Below are positions 55,840 to 64,000 of a stretch of 64,000 nucleotides of DNA, in pieces. The notes under the pieces are model-generated. The model saw nothing but the letters and a program-made list of their open reading frames with translations. It was not told where the DNA came from and made no database searches. The first letter of the stretch is position 1, and each line of letters begins with the position of its first letter. Made by a program: the position numbers and the translations under genes. The DNA lies in the NCBI RefSeq assembly GCF_000622005.1, contig NZ_KK211383.1:1-64000 (forward strand), written 5' to 3'. Source of the DNA: Anaerovibrio sp. RM50. GTDB taxonomy: Bacteria; Bacillota; Negativicutes; Selenomonadales; Selenomonadaceae.

Positions 55840-57081
55840 TTATTTTCTAACTGCGTTCATAATTGCTTCTGCTATGTTCTGGACGGGCAGGACCTCGTCA
55901 GACAAACCAGCATCCACAACGGCCTTTGGCATCCCATACACTACACAGGTCTCTTGGGACTCTGCTATAACGTATCCTCCGGCCTTTTTGATCTTCTTCA
56001 TTCCAGCGGTGCCATCACACCCCATACCGGTTAATATGACGGACACCACATCACCGCCGTACTGGGCAACAGAATCAAACATAATATCTACTGCCGGGCG
56101 ATGGGCCGCCAAAGGTGGGTTCTGATTCAGTGAGATTACTCTTTGTGAACCGTTACCAGTGATCTCCATGTGATAATCACCTGGAGCTATGTAAACACAA
56201 CCCGGTAAAATTGGCTCCATGTCCTCAGCCTCCTTGACCTTCACCTGGGACATGTCATCCAAACGCTCCGCCAATGATTTGGTGAAGCCAGCGGGCATAT
56301 GTTGTACTATTACCATGCCACACGGCATATCGGCCGGCAGCTTGGGAACAACATACTGCAAAGCCTTGGGACCGCCAGTGGAAGTCCCCAAAGCAATGAG
56401 CTTACGTTCTCCAGAAGCACCTCCATGTGCCTGACGCATTTTTAGGTATGGATTATCCCTCTTTGCAATTTTCTCCGTAATAGAGCTATGATGGGATAAA
56501 ACAGAGGACGTTCTGGAGGTTGCAGTCACGTGAGACACAGGTTTCAAGCGGCTTGCAACGACTGAGGAGGAATTAATCCCCCGATTAGGTGTAGTTACAC
56601 CTTTTCTTTCAAGTATATTTATTCGCTTTAAATTCGCTGCTTCCTGCTTTTTTCCTAGAATATTCTCATTATTTACAATTTTTTTTACTTTCGCAGTTGC
56701 CGCACTACGACTTTTTTCCAGAATTTCATCCTTAATGGTGTCTATTCGCGATACTGATCCGCCAGCTTTAGTGATAAAATCTACCGCCCCAAGTTGTAGA
56801 GCCCTAATGGTTTCATCAGCATCCTTTTTGGTCAGGCTGCTAATCATAATCACAGGTGTTGGACATGCTTCCATTATCATTTCCAACGCCTGCAAACCAT
56901 TCATAAGCGGCATATTTACATCCATGGTAACCAAATCAGGCTTCAATCTGGAAACCAATTTTACCGCTTCACTTCCGTCCGAGGCAGTAGCCACCACCTC
57001 AAAATCAGGAGCCGTTGTAAATAAGTCTGACAGAACCTTTCTCATAAAGGACGAATCATCAGCTATTATTACGCGAATCAT
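55840..57081 (-). CDS. cheB: Chemotaxis methylesterase
   Basis: 413 residues, long for CheB (about 350). The receiver domain has D8, D9 and phospho-site D54 (VTMDVNMPLMNG). A basic, low-complexity linker of about 80 residues (about 125-210) explains the extra length. The esterase domain has the catalytic Ser in LGTSTGGPKAL, His in QHMPAGFTKSLAERL and Asp in LTGMGCDGTAG. The partner CheR is absent from the window. Confidence 0.95.
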   Translation of the reverse strand: MIRVIIADDSSFMRKVLSDLFTTAPDFEVVATASDGSEAVKLVSRLKPDLVTMDVNMPLMNGLQALEMIMEACPTPVIMISSLTKKDADETIRALQLGAVDFITKAGGSVSRIDTIKDEILEKSRSAATAKVKKIVNNENILGKKQEAANLKRINILERKGVTTPNRGINSSSVVASRLKPVSHVTATSRTSSVLSHHSSITEKIAKRDNPYLKMRQAHGGASGERKLIALGTSTGGPKALQYVVPKLPADMPCGMVIVQHMPAGFTKSLAERLDDMSQVKVKEAEDMEPILPGCVYIAPGDYHMEITGNGSQRVISLNQNPPLAAHRPAVDIMFDSVAQYGGDVVSVILTGMGCDGTAGMKKIKKAGGYVIAESQETCVVYGMPKAVVDAGLSDEVLPVQNIAEAIMNAVRK

Positions 57082-57092
57082 ACCGACACCCC

Positions 57093-57773
57093 CTAAATTT
57101 TCTCAATCCCCTTGGCTAATCCTCTCCGTTGCAGATCAAAAATAAATTTTATTAGACGGTTTTGGACGTTCCTGTCAATGGACAAAAACTCCGTACCTAT
57201 ATGATAAACTTTTTCGCCGTTTACATCAATTTCAGCGCAACGTGCTACCCGGCACATGAGCTGCAAAAGGCCAATATTAGGTATATCATCCAATTCGATA
57301 GCTATCTTGCTATCCACAGCCAGAGGTCGTTTAAAGGCAACACATATACCGCCGCCACTTAAGTCAACGGTACTGGTAAGGACCATCTGCTCAAGAGCCC
57401 CCTCCTTGTCGACAGGACGCACTACCACCGGCAAAGTGGCTTTTACGCGAACAAATTCACGATGCTGGGCCTTTTCCACATCCTCGGGTTTACTGATATA
57501 CCACACCGGAATATTTTCTATGCCTTTATCCATAAAGACACCACGGAAAATATAGAAACAGCGCTCATCTATAACCTTGCAGATAATGCTGGTGCCTGTT
57601 TCCGGTATCAAAGGACGATGCTTATCATCCACAGGCATAGCCAGAACCATGTAATCGTCTTTTATGTCCTCGATTCTGGTGTTATAGAAACGGGTATCAT
57701 CCATGAGAGATACCTGGGCCCTTTGCCCATATTTCAGCACCTTACTGGCTTTGACAATTTCTGCTTTCCTCAT
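57093..57773 (-). CDS. PilZ-domain flagellar protein (YcgR/YpfA-like)
   Basis: 226 residues. An N-terminal YcgR-N-like domain (about 5-95) precedes a C-terminal PilZ domain with both c-di-GMP motifs: REFVR (RxxxR) near 107 and DLSGGG (D/NxSxxG) near 143. Related proteins slow the flagellar motor when c-di-GMP is high. ATG 57773 follows GGAAAGGA. Position between flhG and cheB supports a motility role. Confidence 0.87.
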   Translation of the reverse strand: MRKAEIVKASKVLKYGQRAQVSLMDDTRFYNTRIEDIKDDYMVLAMPVDDKHRPLIPETGTSIICKVIDERCFYIFRGVFMDKGIENIPVWYISKPEDVEKAQHREFVRVKATLPVVVRPVDKEGALEQMVLTSTVDLSGGGICVAFKRPLAVDSKIAIELDDIPNIGLLQLMCRVARCAEIDVNGEKVYHIGTEFLSIDRNVQNRLIKFIFDLQRRGLAKGIEKI

Positions 57774-57808
57774 AATTTTTCCTTTCCGAGTCAAAAGTCC
57801 AAGAAGCT

Positions 57809-58717
57809 TTACTTCCTAAACAGCTTTCTCAGGAATCCGCGCCAACCAAGTTTTATCTTCTCCTGGCGTCCATTTACGAGACCATTGGCAATAGATGTTA
57901 TACATCTTGCGGCTAAGGCATCAGGATGCCCAGACAATATAGGAACCTGAGATCTTACCGACTTTACCATCATCTGATCATCATATATATATCCAAGGCA
58001 CTCTACGTTAAGTTTAAGGAACTTTTCTGCAGTCCTTGATAAAGTGCCGACCACTTCACGTATCTCCGGCTCGTCAATAACCCGATTTACGATAAGCTTA
58101 AGATTTGGATTCTCGGTTGTTTTGCTGTAGCCCTTCATAACGGCATACGCATCAGTTAATGATGTTGGTTCAGGGGTGGTGACCAAAAGCACCTCATCAG
58201 CAGAAACGATAAAGTCAAGTACATTCTTGCCAATACCGGCCCCCGTATCCACCAATATAATATCAGCCCAATCCGCACAGTCCTCCAGCTTGGAGAAGAG
58301 TATATCCCGCTCAGTTACTGAAAGCTCTCCTGCGTGCTCCATTCCTGATCCGCCGGAAATATAACTAACCCCATACGGGCCTCTGAGCAGGACATCCTCC
58401 AGTGCCACATCCGGATCCAGCAAATTCATAAGATTTACTCTGGATGAGGTACCCAACAAAATATCCACATTGGCCATACCCATATCTGCGTCAATTATAA
58501 TTACCCTCTTGCCCATGTTACCCAGGGCAATGGCCAGATTAACTGTAAGATTTGTCTTTCCTACGCCACCCTTGCCACTGGTGATGGCAATGGTACGTGG
58601 CCCTTTGGATTCCGCCTGTTGTTTTGTTTTTTTCTCGGTCGCCTGGGTATTTGGCGGATCGGGATAAGTATTCTTATCCCCCACCAGACGACGGAGATTT
58701 GCTGCCTGATCGTTCAT
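57809..58717 (-). CDS. flhG: Flagellar number regulator, MinD-like ATPase
   Basis: 302 residues (YlxH/FleN). The deviant Walker A is ITSGKGGVGKTNLTVNLA; DADMGMANVDILLG and DTGAGIG complete the nucleotide site. An N-terminal stretch (about 1-40) has the basic segment typical of FlhG, and a hydrophobic/basic C-terminus (GWRGFLRKLFRK) could be the membrane-binding helix. It works with FlhF, which is adjacent. Confidence 0.95.
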   Translation of the reverse strand: MNDQAANLRRLVGDKNTYPDPPNTQATEKKTKQQAESKGPRTIAITSGKGGVGKTNLTVNLAIALGNMGKRVIIIDADMGMANVDILLGTSSRVNLMNLLDPDVALEDVLLRGPYGVSYISGGSGMEHAGELSVTERDILFSKLEDCADWADIILVDTGAGIGKNVLDFIVSADEVLLVTTPEPTSLTDAYAVMKGYSKTTENPNLKLIVNRVIDEPEIREVVGTLSRTAEKFLKLNVECLGYIYDDQMMVKSVRSQVPILSGHPDALAARCITSIANGLVNGRQEKIKLGWRGFLRKLFRK

Positions 58718-58722
58718 AATTC

Positions 58723-60327
58723 TTACCTCAGCAGCATTTCTACCAGCTTGGAATAGCTGGCCGGAGTAATATCATCTGGAACGCTCTGTCCATGGGTAAC
58801 ATAGGACAAAGCAATCTTTTTCTTGTAAAGAAGATTCATAATAAGTCCTAAAGAGCTTGTCTCGTCTGTCTTGGTAAATATAATCCTTTCAGGCTGACAA
58901 GGCATAAACCGATTCAGAATTTCCTCAGCATCCCTATTCTTTGTAGTAGAACTAAGTACAAGATGTTTTTCAATATCCTTGTTGGCCTTAAGAAGTCCCA
59001 TCAGTTCCTTCATCTGGAACTCGTTATACTGACTTCTTCCGGCAGTATCAATAAGAATAAGCTGCTTATCAGAATGTTTTTCTATAGCCTGCTGCAATGC
59101 CTCAGGAGAATATACGATCTCTATAGGCAGGCCCAAAATATCTGAGTAGGTTTTCAGCTGCTCAACTGCAGAAATACGGTATGTATCAGCAGTTATGAGT
59201 GCTGCACTTACACCCCTTTCCAGAACAAATTTAGCGGCAATCTTGGCAAGAGTTGTGGTCTTACCAACACCTGTTGGGCCAACAAGGGCCACAATTTTAG
59301 GTTTATCAGAATAAAGAGTAATACCCGAAGCCACCCTAACCGTCTTTTTAAGAAATTTCTCCAGGGAACGATGGGCCTTTTCGGTGGTTTTGCCTGCCAA
59401 TATCTCCGCCCCGGAAAGTCGGCGAACCATGTCCTGAATTATTTTTTCATCAATATCACATTCACGTAAAGCCTGCTGAAGAGAAATCTCCTCATTTTCA
59501 GTTGCCCTTGCCTTGCCCATACGGGCCAGCATTTCCTTCATTTCATCCAGTTCATTCTGCAGGGATTGAATGGTTTCCTGGTCATCCTCGACCTGTTTTG
59601 CAGCCTTTGCAAAGGCTTCTTCCTTGGCAGTTATCTCTGCCAAAGCTGCTGTCTCTGCAACAGCAACTTCAACAGACTTGACAGGCTCAGGCTTTTTTTC
59701 CATGGGCTTAATTATTCGGCTCACGGTAATCAGGTTTTCATCTGCCTTGGATACGCCGGATGAATTTGGGGCAGTCTGGACGTTTCCATTATCTGCCGCC
59801 TTTATGCGGTCAAGGGAAGACAAAATATCTTCAAAAGATGACTGTATCTGAGGTCCCTGTGCATTACGGCCGCTGCTCTGAGCTGCACTTTGGCCAGCAT
59901 CATACTGGGCCGCCTTTAACTGTGCATTATCTACGCTAAACTGAGTGCCAGCTGTCTGATATTGGGAAACCGCAGCCTTTCTGGGAATAATTGGAGGAAC
60001 CATTGGTTCCGATGCCGATGTCCCCTTAGCAGTTACCGACTTTGGTACTGCTGCAGCCCCAGTCTTTGCTCCACCAGGCTGTGCTGTCTGTGGTGTCTTA
60101 GTGGCACGGGGAGCAGATTTTTTTTCTGGTACTCTCTTTACCGGTTTCTGCTGTGGCTCATCCTCCACCGCAGCGATAACTTCGACGACTTCCTTGCTGC
60201 CAAAGCCAAGAAGACCGCCTTTTTTTGAACGAGTTGTATGTAATATAACAGCATCTATACCCAATTCAGCCTTAACATTGGCCATGGCTTCCTTCAGTGT
60301 CGGTGCCTTAAATGTTTTTATTCTCAA
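58723..60327 (-). CDS. flhF: Flagellar placement GTPase, SRP family
   Basis: 534 residues. An N-terminal domain (about 1-60, RIKTFKAPTLKEAMANVKAE) and a long Ala/Pro/Gln-rich linker (about 70-200) precede a helical N domain and the SRP-type G domain. The G domain has P-loop ALVGPTGVGKTTTLAKIAAK, ADTYRISAVEQLKTYSDIL, DTAGRSQ and TKTDE. It starts one base after the flhA stop region. It sets flagellar location with FlhG. Confidence 0.95.
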   Translation of the reverse strand: MRIKTFKAPTLKEAMANVKAELGIDAVILHTTRSKKGGLLGFGSKEVVEVIAAVEDEPQQKPVKRVPEKKSAPRATKTPQTAQPGGAKTGAAAVPKSVTAKGTSASEPMVPPIIPRKAAVSQYQTAGTQFSVDNAQLKAAQYDAGQSAAQSSGRNAQGPQIQSSFEDILSSLDRIKAADNGNVQTAPNSSGVSKADENLITVSRIIKPMEKKPEPVKSVEVAVAETAALAEITAKEEAFAKAAKQVEDDQETIQSLQNELDEMKEMLARMGKARATENEEISLQQALRECDIDEKIIQDMVRRLSGAEILAGKTTEKAHRSLEKFLKKTVRVASGITLYSDKPKIVALVGPTGVGKTTTLAKIAAKFVLERGVSAALITADTYRISAVEQLKTYSDILGLPIEIVYSPEALQQAIEKHSDKQLILIDTAGRSQYNEFQMKELMGLLKANKDIEKHLVLSSTTKNRDAEEILNRFMPCQPERIIFTKTDETSSLGLIMNLLYKKKIALSYVTHGQSVPDDITPASYSKLVEMLLR

Positions 60328-60328
60328 T

Positions 60329-62404
60329 TTAGATCTTCACCACCCCAATAATCTGTATTTCTACAGTTTGTTCTATCTCTGCATGGGACAGAACTATAAT
60401 CCCAGGAACGGACCTTTCAACCAATTTTCTAAAATACAGGCGCACAGTTGGGCTTGTAAGGGCTATTGGCTGATACCCCATGTCCGTCAGCTTCTGTAAC
60501 TCTCCTCCAAGTGAAGTCAATATCTTCTGCATGGTATCCGGGTCAAGACTTACGTAGGAACCACGATCGGTACGCTGAACAGCACCAGCAATACGATTCT
60601 CGATGGTAGGATCAAGAGTGATACATGTTAGCTGATTATTCTGGGTATATTGCTGAGTGATTTGTCGAGACAAAGCATGTCTAACATACTCAGTTAAAAT
60701 CTCAGTATCCTTGGTGGCACGGGCATAATCCGCCAATACCTCCAAAATAGTAGCCATATCCCTGATGGAAACTCTTTCACGCAGGAGATTTGCCAATACT
60801 TTCTGAATTTCACCTACGTTCATAAGATCAGGCACAATTTCGTCCACAAGGGTTGAATTTGTCTTTCTTGCATTATCAATAAGGTTCTGGGTCTCCTGAC
60901 GACCGAGTATTTCATCAGCATGAGCCTTGATAACCTCTGTAAGATGGGTTGCCAAAACTGATACGGCATCAACAACTGTATAACCATTCAACTCAGCCTG
61001 CTCACGGGACGCTTCCGGAATCCAAAGTGCTGGCAAGCCAAAAGCAGGCTCCTGTGTTTCGATTCCCTGAATTTCCTCAAACACAGTTCCTGAATTCATC
61101 GCTAAGAAGTGGTCTAGTAATAATTCGCCCTTTGCTATCTCAATTCCTTTAAGTTTTATTATATATGCATTAGGTTTTATCTGAATATTATCGCGAATAC
61201 GGATGGTAGGAACCACCAAACCCAGTTCCAGAGCACATTGACGCCTAATCATAACGATACGGTCCAAAAGGTCACCGCCCTGGCCGGTATCAACAAGAGG
61301 AATCAAACTGTAGCCAATTTCCAGCTCCATGGGGTCAACTTGCAGAAGTGAAACAATATTTTCCGGTTTTGTGGCCTCGGTTTTGCTTTTTTCCTTTTTC
61401 TGCACAGTGGCAGTTTCCTCCACCTGCTTTTGCCCCCGTGTCTTCTGATAACCAATAAATGCACAGACCGCAGCCAAAATACTAAATGGCAGACCTGGCA
61501 GACCTGGCACCAGTGCCAATGCCAAAAGCACTCCGGCGACAATGAAGAATACCCGGTCATGGCGTCCCAACTGAGTAACCAAATCGTGACCCAAATTATC
61601 GTCAGAAGCCGCACGGGTAACAATAATACCAGTTGCAGTGGAAATCAAAAGGGCCGGAATCTGGTTAACAAGGCCCTCACCTACTGTTAGCAAGGTATAA
61701 TTGGAAAGTGCCTGTTCAACAGTCAAATTCCTTTGTACCATACCAATTACAAATCCGCCGGTTATATTAATCAAAATAATGATGATGGCCGCAATGGCAT
61801 CACCTTTAACGAACTTACTGGCACCATCCATGGCACCGTAGAAATCAGCCTCGCGCTGAATCTTCATTCTACGCTCGCTGGCCTCGGCATCAGTAATAGC
61901 ACCCTGGTTAAGGTCAGCATCAATGGACATCTGCTTACCGGGCATTGCATCCAGTGTGAATCGCGCGGAAACCTCGGCAACTCGCTCGGCACCCTTGGTA
62001 ATAACGATAAACTGAATGATAATCAGAATTATGAAGATAATGAAACCTACTACTGCATTACCACCCACAACGAAATTACCGAAGGACATAATAACCTCTC
62101 CGGCATAACCTTCAAGCAGAATAAGTCGCGTGGAAGATACATTCAGGGCCAGCCGAAACAGGGTAGTTATCAGCAAAAGGGACGGAAACACTGATAAATC
62201 CAGTGCCTCAACATTATATATAGCCGCCATAACTACGATAAGGGCCAGTGTTATATTCATACACAACAGCAGGTCCAACAGCATGGTTGGCAGCGGAATA
62301 ATCATCATAACAACTATGGTAACAATACCCACTGCTACCATTACGTCACTGTATTTAGTTATAAAACTGCCCTTCTCCTGGGCAGCCGTTTCGGGAGCAG
62401 CCAT
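60329..62404 (-). CDS. flhA: Flagellar export gate protein FlhA
   Basis: 691 residues. The N-terminal half has eight membrane segments with the conserved RLALNVSSTRLIL and MPGKQMSIDADLNQG of the cytosolic loop. The C-terminal cytoplasmic half (about 350-691) docks export chaperones. A basic/acidic linker (KEKSKTEATKPEN) separates them. It lies between flhB and flhF. Confidence 0.97.
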   Translation of the reverse strand: MAAPETAAQEKGSFITKYSDVMVAVGIVTIVVMMIIPLPTMLLDLLLCMNITLALIVVMAAIYNVEALDLSVFPSLLLITTLFRLALNVSSTRLILLEGYAGEVIMSFGNFVVGGNAVVGFIIFIILIIIQFIVITKGAERVAEVSARFTLDAMPGKQMSIDADLNQGAITDAEASERRMKIQREADFYGAMDGASKFVKGDAIAAIIIILINITGGFVIGMVQRNLTVEQALSNYTLLTVGEGLVNQIPALLISTATGIIVTRAASDDNLGHDLVTQLGRHDRVFFIVAGVLLALALVPGLPGLPFSILAAVCAFIGYQKTRGQKQVEETATVQKKEKSKTEATKPENIVSLLQVDPMELEIGYSLIPLVDTGQGGDLLDRIVMIRRQCALELGLVVPTIRIRDNIQIKPNAYIIKLKGIEIAKGELLLDHFLAMNSGTVFEEIQGIETQEPAFGLPALWIPEASREQAELNGYTVVDAVSVLATHLTEVIKAHADEILGRQETQNLIDNARKTNSTLVDEIVPDLMNVGEIQKVLANLLRERVSIRDMATILEVLADYARATKDTEILTEYVRHALSRQITQQYTQNNQLTCITLDPTIENRIAGAVQRTDRGSYVSLDPDTMQKILTSLGGELQKLTDMGYQPIALTSPTVRLYFRKLVERSVPGIIVLSHAEIEQTVEIQIIGVVKI

Positions 62405-62439
62405 AGTTGATAATCTCCTAGTATATTAAAAAGCAAATC

Positions 62440-63576
62440 TTAAGCGTAATATCTGGTTTTTCTCTTTAGCCTGTAAACATAAGCCAGTACCTCAGCCACA
62501 GCCTTGTAAAGCTCCTGAGGAATGGCGGAGCCGATTTCCACGGCGGCAAAAAGAGCTCGTGCCAAAGGTTTGTTTTCCACAATGGGAACCTTGTTTTCTC
62601 TGGCGATAGCCTTAATCTTTTGGGCAACCAAATCCTGTCCCTTAGCTACAACAATAGGAGCAGACATGCCAGACTGATATCTTAAGGCAACAGCAAAATG
62701 TGTAGGGTTGGTAACGATTACGTCAGCCTGAGGAACCTCCTGCATCATACGGGCCATGGCCATCTGACGCTGTTTCTGACGAATCTTGCCCTTAATCTTA
62801 GGGTCACCTTCCTGTTGCTTGAATTCTTCCTTTACTTCCTGCTTGGACATTTTCAAATCCTGCAGATTCTGCCATTTCTGATAAGCAAAGTCCAATACCG
62901 CCATCACTATAAACACGCCAATTATCTTAAAGGCCAAGAAAAATATAGTATCCGACATTTTATTGAGACCTGCAAAAATATCCATATAAATTAACTTCGG
63001 AATCTGAAAAATCTCATCCGAAAGATAGGTGAGAATAAAATAACCTATTATAATAATCTTGAACAGTGATTTAATAAGCTCCACCAAGGAACGCTTGGAA
63101 AACATTCGCTTGGCACCATTAATAGGATTGAGCTTGTTAGGATCAAAGCTGATTGTTTCTGTGGAAAAATTAATACCTACCTGGGCCAGATTCATGGCCA
63201 AACCAATAATCATAATAAAGACCATTAGTGGAATGGATGTCTTGGCCAAAAGAATTATCATTCCTATAAACATCTGCATGATAGATTCCTCATTTATGTC
63301 AACATTCAAATTGCCATAAATATAGGTGGAATAATTCATAATCTCTGCCACGGCATTGCCACCGAGAATTTTAAGAACCATAAAACCAGCCAACAATACG
63401 AAGGCTGCGTTTATTTCCTGACTTTTACCTACCTGACCTTTTTTGCGGGCATCAGCCTTACGCTTGGCAGTTGGCTCCTCTGTTTTTTCTCCGGCAAAAA
63501 GCTGCAGGTCAAATTGGAAAAGTGGTTGTCTATATTTTCTATTGTATTGCCCGTAAGGCGATGGTGATGTTTCCAT
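62440..63576 (-). CDS. flhB: Flagellar export gate protein FlhB
   Basis: 378 residues from ATG 63576. Four membrane segments precede the cytoplasmic domain with the self-cleaving NPTH motif (VTNPTHFAVALRY), which switches substrate from hook to filament. The conserved start block DLQLFAGEKTEEPTAKRK begins about residue 24. The start is uncertain: ATG 63576, 63585 and 63597 are all inside the end of fliR and none has a strong ribosome site, so translation is probably coupled to fliR. Confidence 0.95.
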   Translation of the reverse strand: METSPSPYGQYNRKYRQPLFQFDLQLFAGEKTEEPTAKRKADARKKGQVGKSQEINAAFVLLAGFMVLKILGGNAVAEIMNYSTYIYGNLNVDINEESIMQMFIGMIILLAKTSIPLMVFIMIIGLAMNLAQVGINFSTETISFDPNKLNPINGAKRMFSKRSLVELIKSLFKIIIIGYFILTYLSDEIFQIPKLIYMDIFAGLNKMSDTIFFLAFKIIGVFIVMAVLDFAYQKWQNLQDLKMSKQEVKEEFKQQEGDPKIKGKIRQKQRQMAMARMMQEVPQADVIVTNPTHFAVALRYQSGMSAPIVVAKGQDLVAQKIKAIARENKVPIVENKPLARALFAAVEIGSAIPQELYKAVAEVLAYVYRLKRKTRYYA

Positions 63577-64000
63577 ACATCTCATTGAACAACACATCCA
63601 AAAACATTATATAAAATGGAATTACAATAGCCAGGGTAAAGGTACCAATCATTATCTGCATCGGAATACCTACAACAAAGATATTCATCTGAGGCATTGT
63701 TCTGGCCAAAATACCCAAAGATACATTTGTCAGAAGTATGGCAAAGGTAATTGGCATTGCAATCTGTACGCCTGTTAAAAAGATATTAGCGGTAAAATCT
63801 ATTATTAAATCTGTAATGGCGGCATCATAATGTATACCCACCATTGGTATGGCATCAAAACTGCGGATAAGAGCCGCTAGCAGCATATGATGGCCGTTTG
63901 TAACCAAAAATACTATCATGGTGAGATAGTAAAGAAACGTACCAATCAGCGGATTCTGCTGCCCTGATGTAGGATCCATTTCATTTACCACCGCAAAGCC
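63539..64000 (-). CDS. fliR: Flagellar export protein FliR, C-terminal part (cut by right edge)
   Basis: The frame stays open to the window end, so only about the last 150 residues are present. They contain several membrane segments and family motifs (TNGHHMLLAALIRSFDAIPM and PQMNIFVVGIPMQIMIG). The end overlaps the predicted flhB start by 38 bp. fliQ and fliP should lie just outside the window. Confidence 0.95.
   Translation of the reverse strand, partial: GFAVVNEMDPTSGQQNPLIGTFLYYLTMIVFLVTNGHHMLLAALIRSFDAIPMVGIHYDAAITDLIIDFTANIFLTGVQIAMPITFAILLTNVSLGILARTMPQMNIFVVGIPMQIMIGTFTLAIVIPFYIMFLDVLFNEMYGNITIALRAIQ

Overview
The window is a piece of a chromosome from an outer-membraned, motile Firmicute of the class Negativicutes, most likely Selenomonadaceae; an Anaerovibrio- or Selenomonas-like genus is a guess. 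Reasons: Firmicute-type gene order and zinc-binding ribosomal proteins (S14, L36), an ECF-transporter trio and a Bacillus-like fla/che order, combined with a two-partner secretion pair that needs an outer membrane, and a very large acyl-CoA dehydratase activase typical of strict anaerobes. There are no insertion sequences, CRISPR arrays or prophage genes.

Layout. 1-1084: the 5' end of a 16S rRNA gene reading leftward, with tandem promoters and a 125-nt structured insertion in the V1 region. 1085-4562 (+): a MurNAc recycling operon, murQ-murP-mupG. 4576-13324 (-): a chemoreceptor fused to a phosphonate-binding-like domain, two tandem DUF445 membrane proteins, and a 1411-residue dehydratase-activase-like protein. 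13498-14411 (+): a divergent Sfp-like phosphopantetheinyl transferase and a 55-residue orphan gene. 14595-17874 (-): ecfA1-ecfA2-ecfT-truA. 18200-21697 (+): a two-partner secretion pair (TpsB, TpsA) lying between rplQ and ecfA1, which are normally adjacent. 21850-41104 (-): the str, S10, spc and alpha ribosomal gene clusters in one run, beginning at a YbxF-like L7Ae protein with no rpoBC upstream.

41512-45242 (-): map-aroH-ridA-tkt, with a chorismate mutase that has Asp75/Gln78 in place of the usual Cys75/Glu78. 45433-46710 (+): a polysaccharide deacetylase and a small membrane protein. 46789-47537 (-): a coiled-coil membrane protein and tRNA-Ala(TGC), the latter behind a long structured leader. 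47787-64000 (-): the end of the flagellar/chemotaxis operon, fliR-flhB-flhA-flhF-flhG-pilZ-cheB-cheA-cheW-cheC-cheD-(membrane protein)-fliA-fapA-like-(small protein)-swrB-like. fliR runs off the right edge.

How the parts relate. MurP imports and phosphorylates a MurNAc sugar, MupG splits MurNAc-6P-GlcNAc, and MurQ converts MurNAc-6P to GlcNAc-6P. EcfA1/A2/T form the shared energizing module for vitamin transport. The flagellar operon encodes export-gate proteins, placement GTPase and ATPase, the adaptation enzymes CheB/CheC/CheD and the flagellar sigma factor; cheY and cheR are not in the window. Start sites were moved downstream of the longest frame wherever a clear Shine-Dalgarno favoured a later start. 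All functional calls are from reading the sequence; no database search was run.
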